Origin: Ureaplasma zalophigenitalium | GTDB taxonomy: Bacteria; Bacillota_I; Bacilli_A; Mycoplasmatales; Mycoplasmoidaceae | NCBI RefSeq assembly: GCF_025780055.1 | Contig: NZ_JAOXHJ010000003.1 | Span: forward strand, 1-64,000 | Reading direction: 5' to 3' | Length of the DNA: 64,000 nt | Part shown: in pieces, positions 10,901 to 23,128 of the stretch | Numbering within the stretch: the first letter of the stretch is position 1 | Layout of the letters: every line of letters begins with the position of its first letter | The notes under the pieces: model-generated | The model's input: only the letters and a program-made list of their open reading frames with translations | The model's database searches: none | What the model was told of the DNA's origin: nothing | Made by a program: the position numbers and the translations under genes

Positions 10901-13518
10901 AACAAAAAAGTCTAGAAGAGGCAAGGAAAACTGTAGAAGAATCAGCTGATTTATACCAATTTGAACAAGCAGAATTACTATTAGATTTGAATAAAGTTGC
11001 TAATTTCGATGACTTAACGAGATGGTATAAAAAACACAAGGAATGAAGTAGTAACGCAATAAGAAAAAAGGATTTAATAACTTTCCCGAATTTAAACGCA
11101 TTACAGCTACAAAAAATTTTAGATGTATTCATTAATGCAAAAACAAGAGAAGATTATAATCGATTACGTAGTGATTTTACTTGCTTAAACGAATCGATTA
11201 AGAATGGGTTTGATTTAGCAAATAAACTAAAAGGTATTGAATCTTCGGAACTATATTTAAAAAATTCAGTTGAGCAGCAAAATAAAATAAAGGAATCACT
11301 TAGTTTATTGAATGATTTACTTGTCAATAGTACTAACTATAATAGTGTTAATAAACAAATCGCATTAGTGCAAAATGATTATAAAAATTTAATAGATAAT
11401 TTTCATACATTAGAAAGCATAAGTCTTAAAAAACAAGCTATAGATGAATATGAGCAAACTTATCAAGCAGCACAGCTAATGAAAAAAGAATTAACACATC
11501 CACAGAATATTTATGATTCTTTAAAACAACAAATTACTGATTTTTTAGCAAAGAACACCTTAAATGTACAAGATTATAATCTGCCATTAGAAACCATTAA
11601 AAAAAATAAAAACGAATTGCAAAAACAAATAACTGATTGAAAAAGATCTCAACAAATTATTGAAAAACAATATAACGATAAAATTCGCAAACAAAAAGAA
11701 CTGCTAGATACTTTTAATACTTATGCTGAATCTTTAATTTTTAATCTATCTACTCAAAAAAGCAATGCTTTACCAAGTACGATTGAAAAAGATGATCTGA
11801 AACCTAATCAAGACAACCCAGATTATCAAATTGTTAATTTATCAATGAAACCAAACGATGACACAGGGGTTTTAGAAATATCCTACGAAGTCAAAAAGGG
11901 TGATTTAGTTTATGAAAAAAACCAATTAATAAATGGTTTTATGACAAACAAAGAGATGCAGGAACAGCAATTTTTAAAAGAATCTAAGAAGCGACTTGAC
12001 GAGATTATTCATAAAACTAATGAAAAAATAGATTCTTTTAAAGATCTCAATAATGAAATGTCTGATGATGAAGTTTTACAAACGGCTATGACAACATTGA
12101 TTGATACTTGTGACCAAGCAAAGCAAGTGCAAAAAAACATCGACTCTACAAATAAAACAATTAATGATGCGGTTCGTGCACTGATTTTAGCAAATGAAAA
12201 ACTTGATGAAGCCATTCAAAAACATGAGATTAATGAACGCAAAAACCAGTTGGGTTTAAAAATAAATAACTATATTAGTGAAGTCCAAACGTGAGCTAGT
12301 GAACAATGAGAAGAGCCGATCACCTCATTTATTAAAGATATGCAAATGTATGCTAAAGAACTAGATAATGCGAACACTTGAACAGAAGAACAATGATTAT
12401 TAATTACAGATAATATAAATAAAAAGTATGCAGATTTATCTGCACAAACAGATGATTTTTACAATCATTTACTTACTACATTAACCCAAAATGTTTCGTT
12501 TGTTGTTGATAAGCAAAAGCATTTCCAAGCTATTCGTGATATCAATAAAGAAGATTTAATTATTCAAAAAGATAATAAATTACAAATTGACATAAAAAAT
12601 CTGCTTGCAGACGAAAAAGAACACGCCCTTACAGTTAATTTTGATTCTGTTTACAAAGGTTATAAAATTAATAGTTCCTTTGTAATTACAAATATTACCT
12701 TAGACAATGAAAAACACTTGGTGATTAACGAAGAAGTAACGGATGTTTCACACGAAAAACCAGTGGTTTTATCATTACCAGATGTTCCTCATGAAACTAT
12801 AACAACTAATGATGAAAATACAGACCAAGATATATTACCTGATAAAACAAATGGAGTTGTTAAACCAGTTAACAAAGAACCAGTGGTTGTATCATTACCA
12901 GATGTTCCTGATAAAGAGATAACAACTAACGATGAAAATACAGACCATGATATATTACCTGATAAAACAAATGGAGTTGTTAAACCAGTTAACAAAGAAC
13001 CAGCGGCTGTATCATTATCAGATGTTCCTGATAAAGAGATGACAACTAACGATGAAAATGTAGATTCATCTATTTTACGAGAAAAGGTTGTAGAAAATAA
13101 AAAGACTACGCCTAATGGACATTCAAATAATATGGATACAAAACCAATAGAAAAAACTACCACAACGAATTTTAAGACAGATCATGATGATACAAAAAAA
13201 GATCTAATTAAAAATAAAGAACCAATTATAGAAAAATTACCAATTAAACACAACGCAAAACTAGTGGACGCTAATGACAAGAACAACACATTAGTTAAAG
13301 GCATTCCTGCAGAAAAAAACAAAACAGGAAATGAATTTAATACCTCTATCTTGCCACCAAGTAATCAAAAACAAAAAACATCTGATGTTAATACTATTCA
13401 AGCTGATCACAAATCACATCTTAAATATTTATGACTTCTACTACTACCTTTATTAGGCTCTATAATTATTCTGTTAATATATCTTTACATTAGAAAGAAA
13501 CGTAAATCAAAAACATAA
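7993..13518 (+). pseudogene. PI-PLC X-domain surface protein with coiled-coil stalk and C-terminal anchor (in-frame TAA)
   Basis: The frame runs from the ATG at 7993 to the TAA at 13516 (1,841 codons), interrupted only by a TAA at 8494-8496 (codon 168). Residues 1-25 form a signal peptide. Residues 65-330 or so match a phosphatidylinositol-specific phospholipase C X domain: IPGTHDS with His75, the stretch IRAFDLR, and VHG with His124, which correspond to the two catalytic histidines of bacterial PI-PLC. A long Lys/Asn/Glu coiled coil follows, then a 40-residue repeat (12760-13065), then a hydrophobic segment LLLLPLLGSIIILLIYLY and a basic tail, suggesting an outward-facing protein anchored at its C-terminus. 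Read literally, the TAA leaves a 167-residue fragment. No other TAA or TAG occurs, so the change is recent, a sequence error, or suppressed. Confidence 0.8.
12760..13065 (+). repeat. 120-bp tandem repeat, about 2.5 copies
   Basis: Units start at 12760, 12880 and 13000; the third is partial and diverges after about 13065. Each encodes 40 residues of the type SLPDVPDKEITTNDENTD followed by ILPDKTNGVVKPVNKEP. The first two are nearly identical. The Pro/Asp/Thr composition suggests an extended stalk just before the membrane anchor, and copy number could vary between strains. Confidence 0.9.
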
Positions 13519-13534
13519 TAAAAAAGGATATTAA

Positions 13535-14209
13535 ATGCTTCGATTAGATAAATTCCTAACAGATTCTTTAGATTATTCGCGTAAAACAGTGCGGCAATTA
13601 ATTCGTCAAGGGCGCATTTGTGTTAACAATAAAATAATCAGATCGAATGAATATATAGATCCTACTTGCGACATAATAACCTTAGATAATCAAGTCGTTA
13701 GTTATCAGAAATTTAGGTATTTTTTGTTAAATAAACCACAAGGATATATCACAGCTAATCATGATTCATACAATAAAGTTATTTTTGATTTACTTCCAGA
13801 TTTAGATCGTAATAAATATTTTGCTGTGGGGAGATTAGATAAGGATACCGAAGGACTTTTAATAATCACTAACGATGGTTTATTTGCTCATAAAATGCTT
13901 CATCCACGTAGTCGCATAGCAAAGACATATTATCTAGAAGTTCATGCGGATTTTAACGATTATATAAAAAACTATTCTGGCCCTATTAGAATATCAGGGT
14001 ATGTTGTTCATGATTACCAGTTTAATTTTCTATCAGCACGAAGTGCCGAGTTAACTATTTACGAAGGTAAATTTCATCAGGTTAAAAAAATGCTCAAATT
14101 TTTTGACTATCAAGTGACTTTTTTAAAGCGCATAGCCTTTGGTAAATTATATTTACCTGATGATCTAAAAAAAGGAGAAATCAAAACTTTTGATCCATCG
14201 CTTATTTAA
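13535..14209 (+). CDS. rsuA: 16S rRNA pseudouridine synthase, RsuA/RluB family
   Basis: This 224-residue protein starts at an ATG preceded by AAAAAGGAT, 16 bp after the PI-PLC gene. Residues 1-50 or so form an S4 RNA-binding domain (RLDKFL..., RQLIRQGRICVNN). FLLNKPQGY lies at about residue 63. GRLDKDTEGLL at 99-109 carries the catalytic Asp102 that attacks the target uridine. HPRSRIAKTYYLEV and EGKFHQVKKML are further conserved blocks. The family isomerises uridine to pseudouridine in rRNA; this size and the S4 domain fit RsuA (helix 18 of 16S rRNA), but RluB or RluF specificity cannot be excluded. The gene appears complete. Confidence 0.88.
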   Translation: MLRLDKFLTDSLDYSRKTVRQLIRQGRICVNNKIIRSNEYIDPTCDIITLDNQVVSYQKFRYFLLNKPQGYITANHDSYNKVIFDLLPDLDRNKYFAVGRLDKDTEGLLIITNDGLFAHKMLHPRSRIAKTYYLEVHADFNDYIKNYSGPIRISGYVVHDYQFNFLSARSAELTIYEGKFHQVKKMLKFFDYQVTFLKRIAFGKLYLPDDLKKGEIKTFDPSLI

Positions 14210-14320
14210 TACTATATAAATGCAATATGTTAAATTACTATTTTTTTATAATTTACTTATTAAACATTTTTTGTTAAAATAAAGGGATTGAATTATTTTA
14301 AAATGGAGGGTCCACCACTT

Positions 14321-17300
14321 ATGAAAAATCAAAATTCAAATAAAAAAAGACGAAAAATAGCTGCAGCTTATTCTGTAGTTAGTTCATTATTCATGGCAGG
14401 TGTAGTTATTACTGCTACACAATTAAGATGAAATAAAAACAAAGATCACACATATGATGAGACAGGTATAGAATACCGTAAATTATTAGAAGAAGCAAAA
14501 AAAACACTTAAATTATTAATAGAAAATAACAATTTAAATTACGAAAATTTAATTGATGATTTAAAGAAAAACATTCAATTAAATTCCAATATCGATTTAA
14601 AAAATAGTGAGCGAGTTAAAGAAGCTATAAATTCATTAAAACGAAAAATTAGCAATATTAAGAAGCAACAAGACGAAATCGATTATAACTACAAGAAAAT
14701 ATCTTTTGACTCAGGTGAATTAATCAAAAAAGCTAAAGAACTTTTAGCAAAAATCGATTCTTATCAACAAGATGATGTAGCACATCAACATAAAGAATTA
14801 TTAACAAACGCAATCGCATCATTAGAAAAAATGTTGAAAGCAAAACCAACAGTTTTAGTAAATGATTTATTAAAACAAAACGAATTATTACAAGGTTTAA
14901 TTACTGACTGCGAAAATTATTTATTAACATTAGATAATAAAAACGATTCAAAAAACAAACTGCTGCAAGAGATTCAAACATTAATAGCAAAGATTAATGA
15001 TAAAAACCAAGGTATAAGCAATCTTTATCAAGTTGTTAAAGATAAAATCAATTCTGTAACGTCTGAATTCAATCGATTAGTACCTAATGTCAATGATTTA
15101 TCGAATGTATCTTTAGAAGTTTTAGAAGCATTTAAAAATAAACTTATAGACCTATTAAATAATATTGATCCAGATATTTTAAAAATTTCACAAGATAATT
15201 TATTAAATGCTTCAAATAACATTCAAGATTATATAAATGAATTAAAGATACATTCTAATTCTAGAAATTATGTTGATATTATTAACAGATTAGAAGAAAC
15301 ATTAAAGGCAAATCAAGTACCCAACTCAGATGTATTAATGAATGAAAAACAAACGAAAAATTTACTTGATGCTTTAGATTCAGCAAAAACTAATAAGTTA
15401 AATAAAGATACAGAATTAAAAAACAGCAAGGAAACATTAATTTCTACTATTAAGCAAGCAAATACACTTAAAGATCAATTAACTGACCCGGCTTTAGTAG
15501 TAGAAAAAAACGCTTTAGAAAATTCTATAACAAAAGCTAATACAATCAAACAAGTAGATGCAAACAACAAAGAAGCACTAATTGCTGATATAAATCAAGC
15601 TAAAATTGATTTGGAAAAAGCAATGCAAGTTGCTCAAAATAAAAAAACTACAATTGATCAACAAAAAGCTAACCTGAAAGAACAAATTATAAATTCAAAA
15701 CAAGCTATTACCGATTTTCTTAATAATTTAACCCCTCCAGAAAAATACGCTGCACTAAAAGAAAAAACAAACCAGTCTTTAACAGACCTAAATAATAATA
15801 ATCTTAATTTAGATGTAAAAACATTAGATCAATTAACGTCAATTGATCAAGAGTATAAAAATCTATTAGCCGAAGCTAAGAAACAAAAAGATCAATTAGA
15901 TGGCAATGAAAAAACTGCTAAACTAACAGAACTAAATGGTATAAAAGAACAATTAAAACAAAAAGTAGCGGAAATAGACAGTCTAAAAAATAATGGTAAG
16001 AATCATATAGATGGATTAAATTCAGCACCAATTAATGAGTTTTTAAGTCAAACAGATCCTGAAACTGTTGATTCTATTAATCAAGCTATTATTCAAGGTA
16101 ACCAATTGCTCCAACAAGCTGATAAAAATATTTATGCTGATAAATTAAATACAATTAAAAAAGATTTAGAATCATTAGCACAAACTGAAGATTTAGCTAA
16201 AAAATACCCTGATATCAATAATCAATTAACAGGATTTGTATCTGCTATTTCAACACCGGTTGACCCTGATACACTTGAAGCTTACAAAACACGTTATGAA
16301 GAACATAAAGAAGATGTAGCTAAAATAAAGGAAGCAATTAAACAAAAACAAGAGAACGAACAACAAACTAAACAACGTTTAGTTCAAGAAATTCAAGAAT
16401 TATTAAACCAAGCTGATACAAAAAATCAAACAATTACAGCGACATATCAAACAGTTAAGGATAAAATTGCTGATTTAAGACCCGATTTTAATAAATTAGT
16501 ACCAAACACAACAGATTTATCTAATGTTTCAATTGCATCATTAGAAACATTCAAAACAAAAGTTAAAGATGTTTTAGATAATATTCAGGCTGAAATTTTA
16601 AACATTTCAAAGAGCAATTTAAACACAGCTGTAAAGAATCTTGATGCTTTTATTGATAAATTGCAACAAAATCCAAAATCTAAAAATTATGTTGATATTA
16701 TTAATCAATTAAATGAAACATTAAAAGCCAATCGTACACCAGCAAGTGATACTATAACCAACGAAAAACAAACTGAATCATTAAAAAACGCATTAGAAGA
16801 GGCGAAAAAGAACCAATTAAATAAAGATAACGAATTCAAAGTCGCAAAGGATGCTCTATTACCACTTATCGAACAAGCAAATACGCTTAAAGATCAATTA
16901 ACTGACCCGGCTTTAACAACAGAAAAAACTAATTTAGAAAACGCTTTAAACAATGCTGATAAAAAAAATAAAGTTGATACGAGTGGCAAAGAGGCGTTAA
17001 TTAAGGATATTAATAAGGCTAAAACAGATTTAGAAGTAGCAATCCAAGCTGCTAGTGCGAAGAAAAATGAAATTGACAAGCAACGAGAATCTCTAAAAAA
17101 TCAAATTACAGATTCTAAAAAAGCAATTAACAATTTTTTAAACACATTGACACAAAATGAAAAATATAAGGATTTGTTTACAAAAACAAACCAGTCTTTA
17201 ACAGACCTAAATAACAATAATGTTAATTTAGATGTAAAAACATTAGATCAATTAACGTCAATTGATCAAGAGTATAAAAATTTATTAGCCGAAGCTAAAA

Positions 17301-20300
17301 AGCAAAAAGATCAATTAGATGGCAATGAAAAAACTGCTAAACTAACAGAACTAAATGGTATAAAAGAACAATTAAAACAAAAAGTAGCGGAAATAGACAG
17401 TCTAAAAAATAATGGTAAGAATCATATAGATGGATTAAATTCAGCACCAATTAATGAGTTTTTAAGTCAAACAGATCCTGAAACTGTTGATTCTATTAAT
17501 CAAGCTATTATTCAAGGTAACCAATTGCTCCAACAAGCTGATAAAAATATTTATGCTGATAAATTAAATACAATTAAAAAAGATTTAGAATCATTAGCAC
17601 AAACTGAAGATTTAGCTAAAAAATACCCTGATATCAATAATCAATTAACAGGATTTGTATCTGCTATTTCAACACCGGTTGACCCTGATACACTTGAAGC
17701 TTACAAAACACGTTATGAAGAACATAAAGAAGATGTAGCTAAAATAAAGGAAGCAATTAAACAAAAACAAGAAAACGAACAACAAACTAAACAACGTTTA
17801 GTTCAAGAAATTCAAGAATTATTAAACCAAGCTGATACAAAAAATCAAACTATTACTAATATCTATCAATCTGTAAAAGATAAAATTAACTCTTTACCTT
17901 CTAAATTTGCTAAATTACTGCCCGATAAAAACGACTTATCAAATACTACTATTAAAACCTTAGAATCATTTAAGGATGAGGCAAAAAATGTTATAGACAA
18001 CATTGATACTAATATATTAAAAATTTCTGAAGAAAATTTGAAAACTGCCGCGAATAATATTAATACTTTACTTAATGAATTAGAAAAAAATAAGAATACA
18101 AAGAATTATACAGAAATTATTGACACACTAAAGTTATCATTAAAAACTAATAGTCACTCTGCAAACAATTATTTAACTAATGAAGCGCAAACTAAAAAGT
18201 TAGAAGATGTATTAAAAAAAGCTAAAGCAGATCAAAAAACTAAGGATAATGAATTTAAAATAGCTAAAGATAGTTTATCTGTAACTATTTCGCGAGCAAA
18301 TACGCTTAAAGATCAATTAACTGACCCAGCTTTAACAACAGAAAAAACTAATTTAGAAAACGCTTTAAACAATGCTGATAAAAAAAATAAAGTTGATGCG
18401 AATGGTAAAGAGGCGTTAATTAAGGATATTAACAAAGCTAAAACAGATTTAGAAGTAGCGATCCAAGCTGCTAGTGCGAAGAAAAGTGAAATTGACAAGC
18501 AAAAAGCTGATAAATTAGTTAAATTAAACGCGTTAAAAGAACAGTTAAAAGCAAAAGTTGCAGAAATTAAGAATATTAAAAATGATAATAAAGAACATAT
18601 AAGTTCTTTGAATACTCAAGCAATAGAAGAATTCTTAGTACAAGAAGACCCGCAAACAATTGGGGAAGTTAATAATCACCTTAGTCATGGTAATGAAATT
18701 TTAGAACAAGCTGATAAAAATATCTATGCCGATAAATTAAATGCAATTAAAAAAGATTTAGAATCATTAGCGCAAGCCGAAGATTTGCCAAACAAATTTG
18801 TGGATATTGATGCTGAGGTTAAAAATTTAATACAAACAATTAAATCACCATTTAATCCAGATACAGTTGATGCTCATAAAGAACGTTATAACGAACATGT
18901 TAATGACGTGGAAAAAATAAAAAGAAAAATTGCTGAAGCAAAAGATGAGTTAGCAAATAAGAGAAATAATCTATTAAAAAATATTGAAAAAATCATTGAG
19001 GGTGTAAATGCAAAAAATGCATCTTTATCTTCAACTTATTCATCTTCAAAAAACAAATTAGAATCGCTAAACAATGAATTTAACCAATTAAAAAATGATT
19101 TTTCAAATAAGACAGTTCATGACTTAGAAACCTTTAAAACAAAGGCACAAAAAACTTTAGACTCAATTGATGAAGAAGTTTTACAAACATCGAAGAACAA
19201 TTTATCGGCTGCAGTAAGTAATTTAAACAATAGATTAAGTGAATTGAACGCCAATCCTCATAAAAAAATTATGAAAATTTAATTTCTAAATTAGTACAAG
19301 TTAAAACAGAAAATGAGACACCGGTCAATGCTCTTTCTGATAATGAAAAGAAAATCGCAAATATCATCACCGCTATTAATAATTCACGATCTGAACAAAA
19401 TAATTTAGACAACGCTTTTAAAACTGCAATTGATAATATAAATAATGTAATCAAACGAGCAGAAACATTAGCATCCACACTTAGCAATGAGGGATTAAAT
19501 TCAGAAAAAGAGGAATTGCAATCTATCATTGATCAAACTAAGTTAAAAATTCAAAAAGATAATAATAACTTATTACCTTTAACTGATGTAATTGAATCTG
19601 CTAAACAACAATTAGAGACAAAAATGGGTCAAGCCGAAAACGCAATTACTCAAAGAAAACATCAATTAAAGGAACAAATTAAGCAAATTAAACAATCGTT
19701 AGATACAGAAAAGAATGCATTAGTAGCTGATCATAAATATCAATCCGTTGGTCAGGAAATTGCTCTAGCGATAAATGAAACGAATAACAATCATCAAAAC
19801 ATGGATAATTATTCAATTCCACAATTAAAAAATGTGCTATCATCTTACCAAACAATTAAGGATTCAATACCAAACAAAAAAGCAGTTGTTGATCAAAAAA
19901 TTGCTAAATTACGAGCTGAATTAGAAACTAGTTTACATGATGCCGAAAACATTAACACAAGTATTAAGAATAGTGTATCTAATCCATCGACTGAGCTTAC
20001 GAAAAAACACACAGACTTAAAAAATGCAATTTCTTCAGCTCAGGCATTAAAAAACAATAATAATGCAAGTGCTAATGATCTAGAATCACAAATTCAGAGA
20101 TTAAACTCTGCAGGGTCTGCGGCTAGTAAAGCAACTTTAGAACACTTACAAACTGAATTCAATACAATTCATAACAAATTTATAGAATTAGCAAAGCAAA
20201 CAGAAATAGCAAAGGACCTCCAAGTTTCTTATAATAATCAGATTAAGTCAATTAATGATTTAACACAACAAAAAGCTACAAGTACGTTTAATAACAAGGG

Positions 20301-22971
20301 CGATTTTGTTAATTTACATAACCAAATAAATACTTTAAATAATGAATATAATAATCTTTTGAATCAATTTAAAAACAACCAAAAAACTCTATTAGATAAT
20401 TTTATTGATAAAAATAATAAACAATTAACTAGTGTCCGAAGTTTAAAGTCAGGTTACCCAAAATTTGAATCAATTATTAGTCAAGAAGACATGATAAATA
20501 AATTATCAAATCAAGCTCAAGAGCTTAAAACCAAAATTAATGCTGGGGAATTTAATTCAGCTATGATCAATACATTGCATCAAATACAAGCAAAATATAA
20601 TGGTAAAATAAATGATTTAAATGTGAAAGTCAACTCAATGAATAAGAAATTGAAATACATTGTTGACTCCGCTAATACTTTTAATGACAACATTAATAAA
20701 CTAGATAACGCAAATCAATTGCCAAAGATTGATATTAACGTTCTAAATGTTTTAAAAAACGGAAAAGTGAATATCAAAAACGATGACCAATTTAATAATT
20801 TAATTGATCAAATGTTAAAAAAATACTCAAATTCGGTAGATTTGGCTACTAATAAAATTAATCAACAATATGATAGTTTAACTAATGAAACAGGCGTATA
20901 TAATCAAGCGTGAGCAGATAAGTTAGAAGTTTCAAAATATATTAATGATAAAGCCAACGCTTTAAATGATTTTGTAAAACAAGCTAAATCTGTTACACCA
21001 AATAACCAGCCTGCATTAGAATTAGAGAAAGCTATAAGAGAATTCAATAAACTTAATAATCAAGCATTTAAAAATGGAATTAACGAAAACGTCTCAAAAG
21101 CTGATTTAAATCATTATTTAGGGCATGAGATAATTACTGGTATATCAAGTAAACAAAAAGCGATGGATGAAATTATTAAAAAAGCTAAATTAGCCTTTGA
21201 TAGTATAAAACAAGAAGCAAATTCAAAGGTAACTCCTTTATCATCAACTATTAATCAATTTGTTAGCGATGTTAACCGCAATCAATTAAATAATAATTAT
21301 GGATATAAAGGTACTATCGATGCATTACAACCGTATAATGAATTATTTAATAATAATCATGCAAGTCCACTAGAGCAATTACAAAAATTCACAGAATTAA
21401 AATCTAAATTTAATACTGATAATGTATCCAAAGAAGAATTAAACGAAATCGCTGTTAAAAAAGAAAAATATAACAATAATATTAAAAAATTTGAATTATC
21501 TAGCTGATTTTGAGATTTTATTTATGAAAAATCAATTAATAAAATTCAAATTAAACGAGATTGATTAAATGAATATTTATCGTTATTTTTTAGAACCCAA
21601 AATATAGTTAATACAACACTTAAAAATAATTCGAATCCAATTGTTAGTCGTTTCGGAAGTGCTGGATTAAATGCTGAAAACAGAAATTTAGTCAAAGATA
21701 GCTATAAAAAAATGCTAAATCTATTTAGAATAGATGCAAATAATGATAGTTTTAAAACCAGTCTAGATATTAATGAAATAAATCACAAAAATGATGAAAT
21801 GCAGAAATTTACATTTTCAAGTTTTGGAAATGTAATTGATTTTCAAAAATTCATAGTTTTTAATAATATTATGGAAAAAATAATAGAATTTATAGCTGAC
21901 ACAATTTGATGACCGATTCAAGAGGCTTTAATCGACTTCTCTGTTTTAAATCCTTTTTCTGCAATGGTCAATGGTAATGTAGATCAAAGTGTGAAAAATG
22001 ATAGACAAAGATTTTATGTAAAGAATAATCAAACGATTAAATATATGAATTTTGATGAAAATATTATTATTTATAATCGAAATATAAATAAATTGTTGGA
22101 GATAAGTAAAAACTTTGATAGAGTTATTAGCCCTATTAAAAATAAACAAAAACCTCAACGAATTTTTGATTTACAAATCGACCAAGATTTTAATAACATA
22201 AAATACATGAATACAGGTTTTGATAATGATAAATACACAAACACTATGGTAATTAAGAATAATTTAATCAACATAGCTGATTATTTTAAGAAATACGATG
22301 TTGAGTCTAATGAATTCTTACAAAAAGTGGAAAAACAACTAACAATAGATGGTGATTTCAGAAAAAATCAAAGTCATAACCCCATTTTTTATCCTACAAA
22401 GAACATTCTTTTACGAATCGATAACAATATCAGACGTTTTTCAGCCTTAGGATATGTAGGGAGAACATTATTCCAAACCCAAAAAGTTCTTTCTGACGAA
22501 AGATTAATAGACTCAGAAAATTTAAAACAATTAGGCCGAGAAATGTCACAAGCAGCACTTTCATTTGGTGTTGTGATCGGAAATGGTGAAGAAAAAGGAA
22601 CTCATTATTATGAATATTGAGATACTATTAAAAATTATACTAAATACTCAGGGGATGACTCATTTTTAGGAGAATGAACTTATAAAAACAACTGAACATC
22701 TCAGCACGATTGATTATATAAAGATATTAATCCAATAAATCGACAACGACACTCTGTTGGTCACGAGGTTGACCATAATGATTGAAATACAATAAAGAAA
22801 ACTATTACTGATGGGTATAAACTATACTATGACTTCATTAACACAACAATTCAATTAGATCAATCTGAACAACAAAAACAAAATGTGTTTGGTGGCAACC
22901 ACTTACTTGTTTATAATTTTAAAAAGGACGAACTGGATGAATTCTTACCTGAGAACGTCTTCCCTAGATAA
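14321..22971 (+). pseudogene. Giant repeat coiled-coil surface protein with one A-tract frameshift
   Basis: The start is the ATG at 14321 after a GGAGG at 14305-14309. The first frame runs to a TAA at 19280-19282 (1,653 residues). The second continues from about 19262 to the TAA at 22969-22971. Adding one A to the 7-A tract 19262-19268 fuses them into about 2,883 residues and restores a KNYENLI segment that matches KNYVDII in the other repeats. Residues 1-40 are basic then hydrophobic (signal anchor, no lipobox Cys). Most of the protein is Lys/Asn/Asp/Leu coiled coil in 473-residue repeats. The last 500 or so residues are non-repetitive, with Trp codons written TGA and an HEVDH motif at 22762-22776. 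It is probably an exported adhesin or cytoskeleton-like protein; function unproven. I list it as a pseudogene because the assembled sequence is frameshifted, though a phase-variable gene is equally possible. Confidence 0.8.
14960..18960 (+). repeat. 1,419-bp in-frame tandem repeat
   Basis: Equivalent points recur every 1,419 bp: 14966, 16385 and 17804 for one landmark, and 15458, 16877 and 18296 for another. The unit encodes 473 residues. Copies 1 and 2 share an almost identical 669-bp block (15763-16431 and 17182-17850). The third copy lacks one internal helical module, and a fourth partial copy starts near 18960. Confidence 0.9.
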
Positions 22972-23015
22972 TTCGCTTTTATAATTCCTAACATGAGCTA
23001 AAAATCAATTTAACT

Positions 23016-23047
23016 AAAATAAAATCACATTGTGGTTTTATTTTTTT
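23016..23047 (+). terminator. Intrinsic terminator after giant gene
   Basis: A 13-bp stem (23016-23028 with 23032-23044, one G-T pair) has a 3-base loop and leads into a T-rich run. It lies 45 bp after the stop codon. Confidence 0.85.
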
Positions 23048-23128
23048 ATTTAAAATAGTATTTCTTTGCTGTTTTAGCTTAGAATAATAAGTATATTAAC
23101 TTTTGAGTGTATTGAGAAAGGTTTTATT

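Noticed and set aside
12789-13163. Open frame on the minus strand opposite the 120-bp repeat
   Set aside because: It is the mirror of a repetitive coding strand, has no ribosome site, and is in antisense to a clearly coding frame.
14960-18960. CRISPR-like regular repetition
   Set aside because: The units are 1,419 bp and in frame, with no short repeat-spacer pattern.
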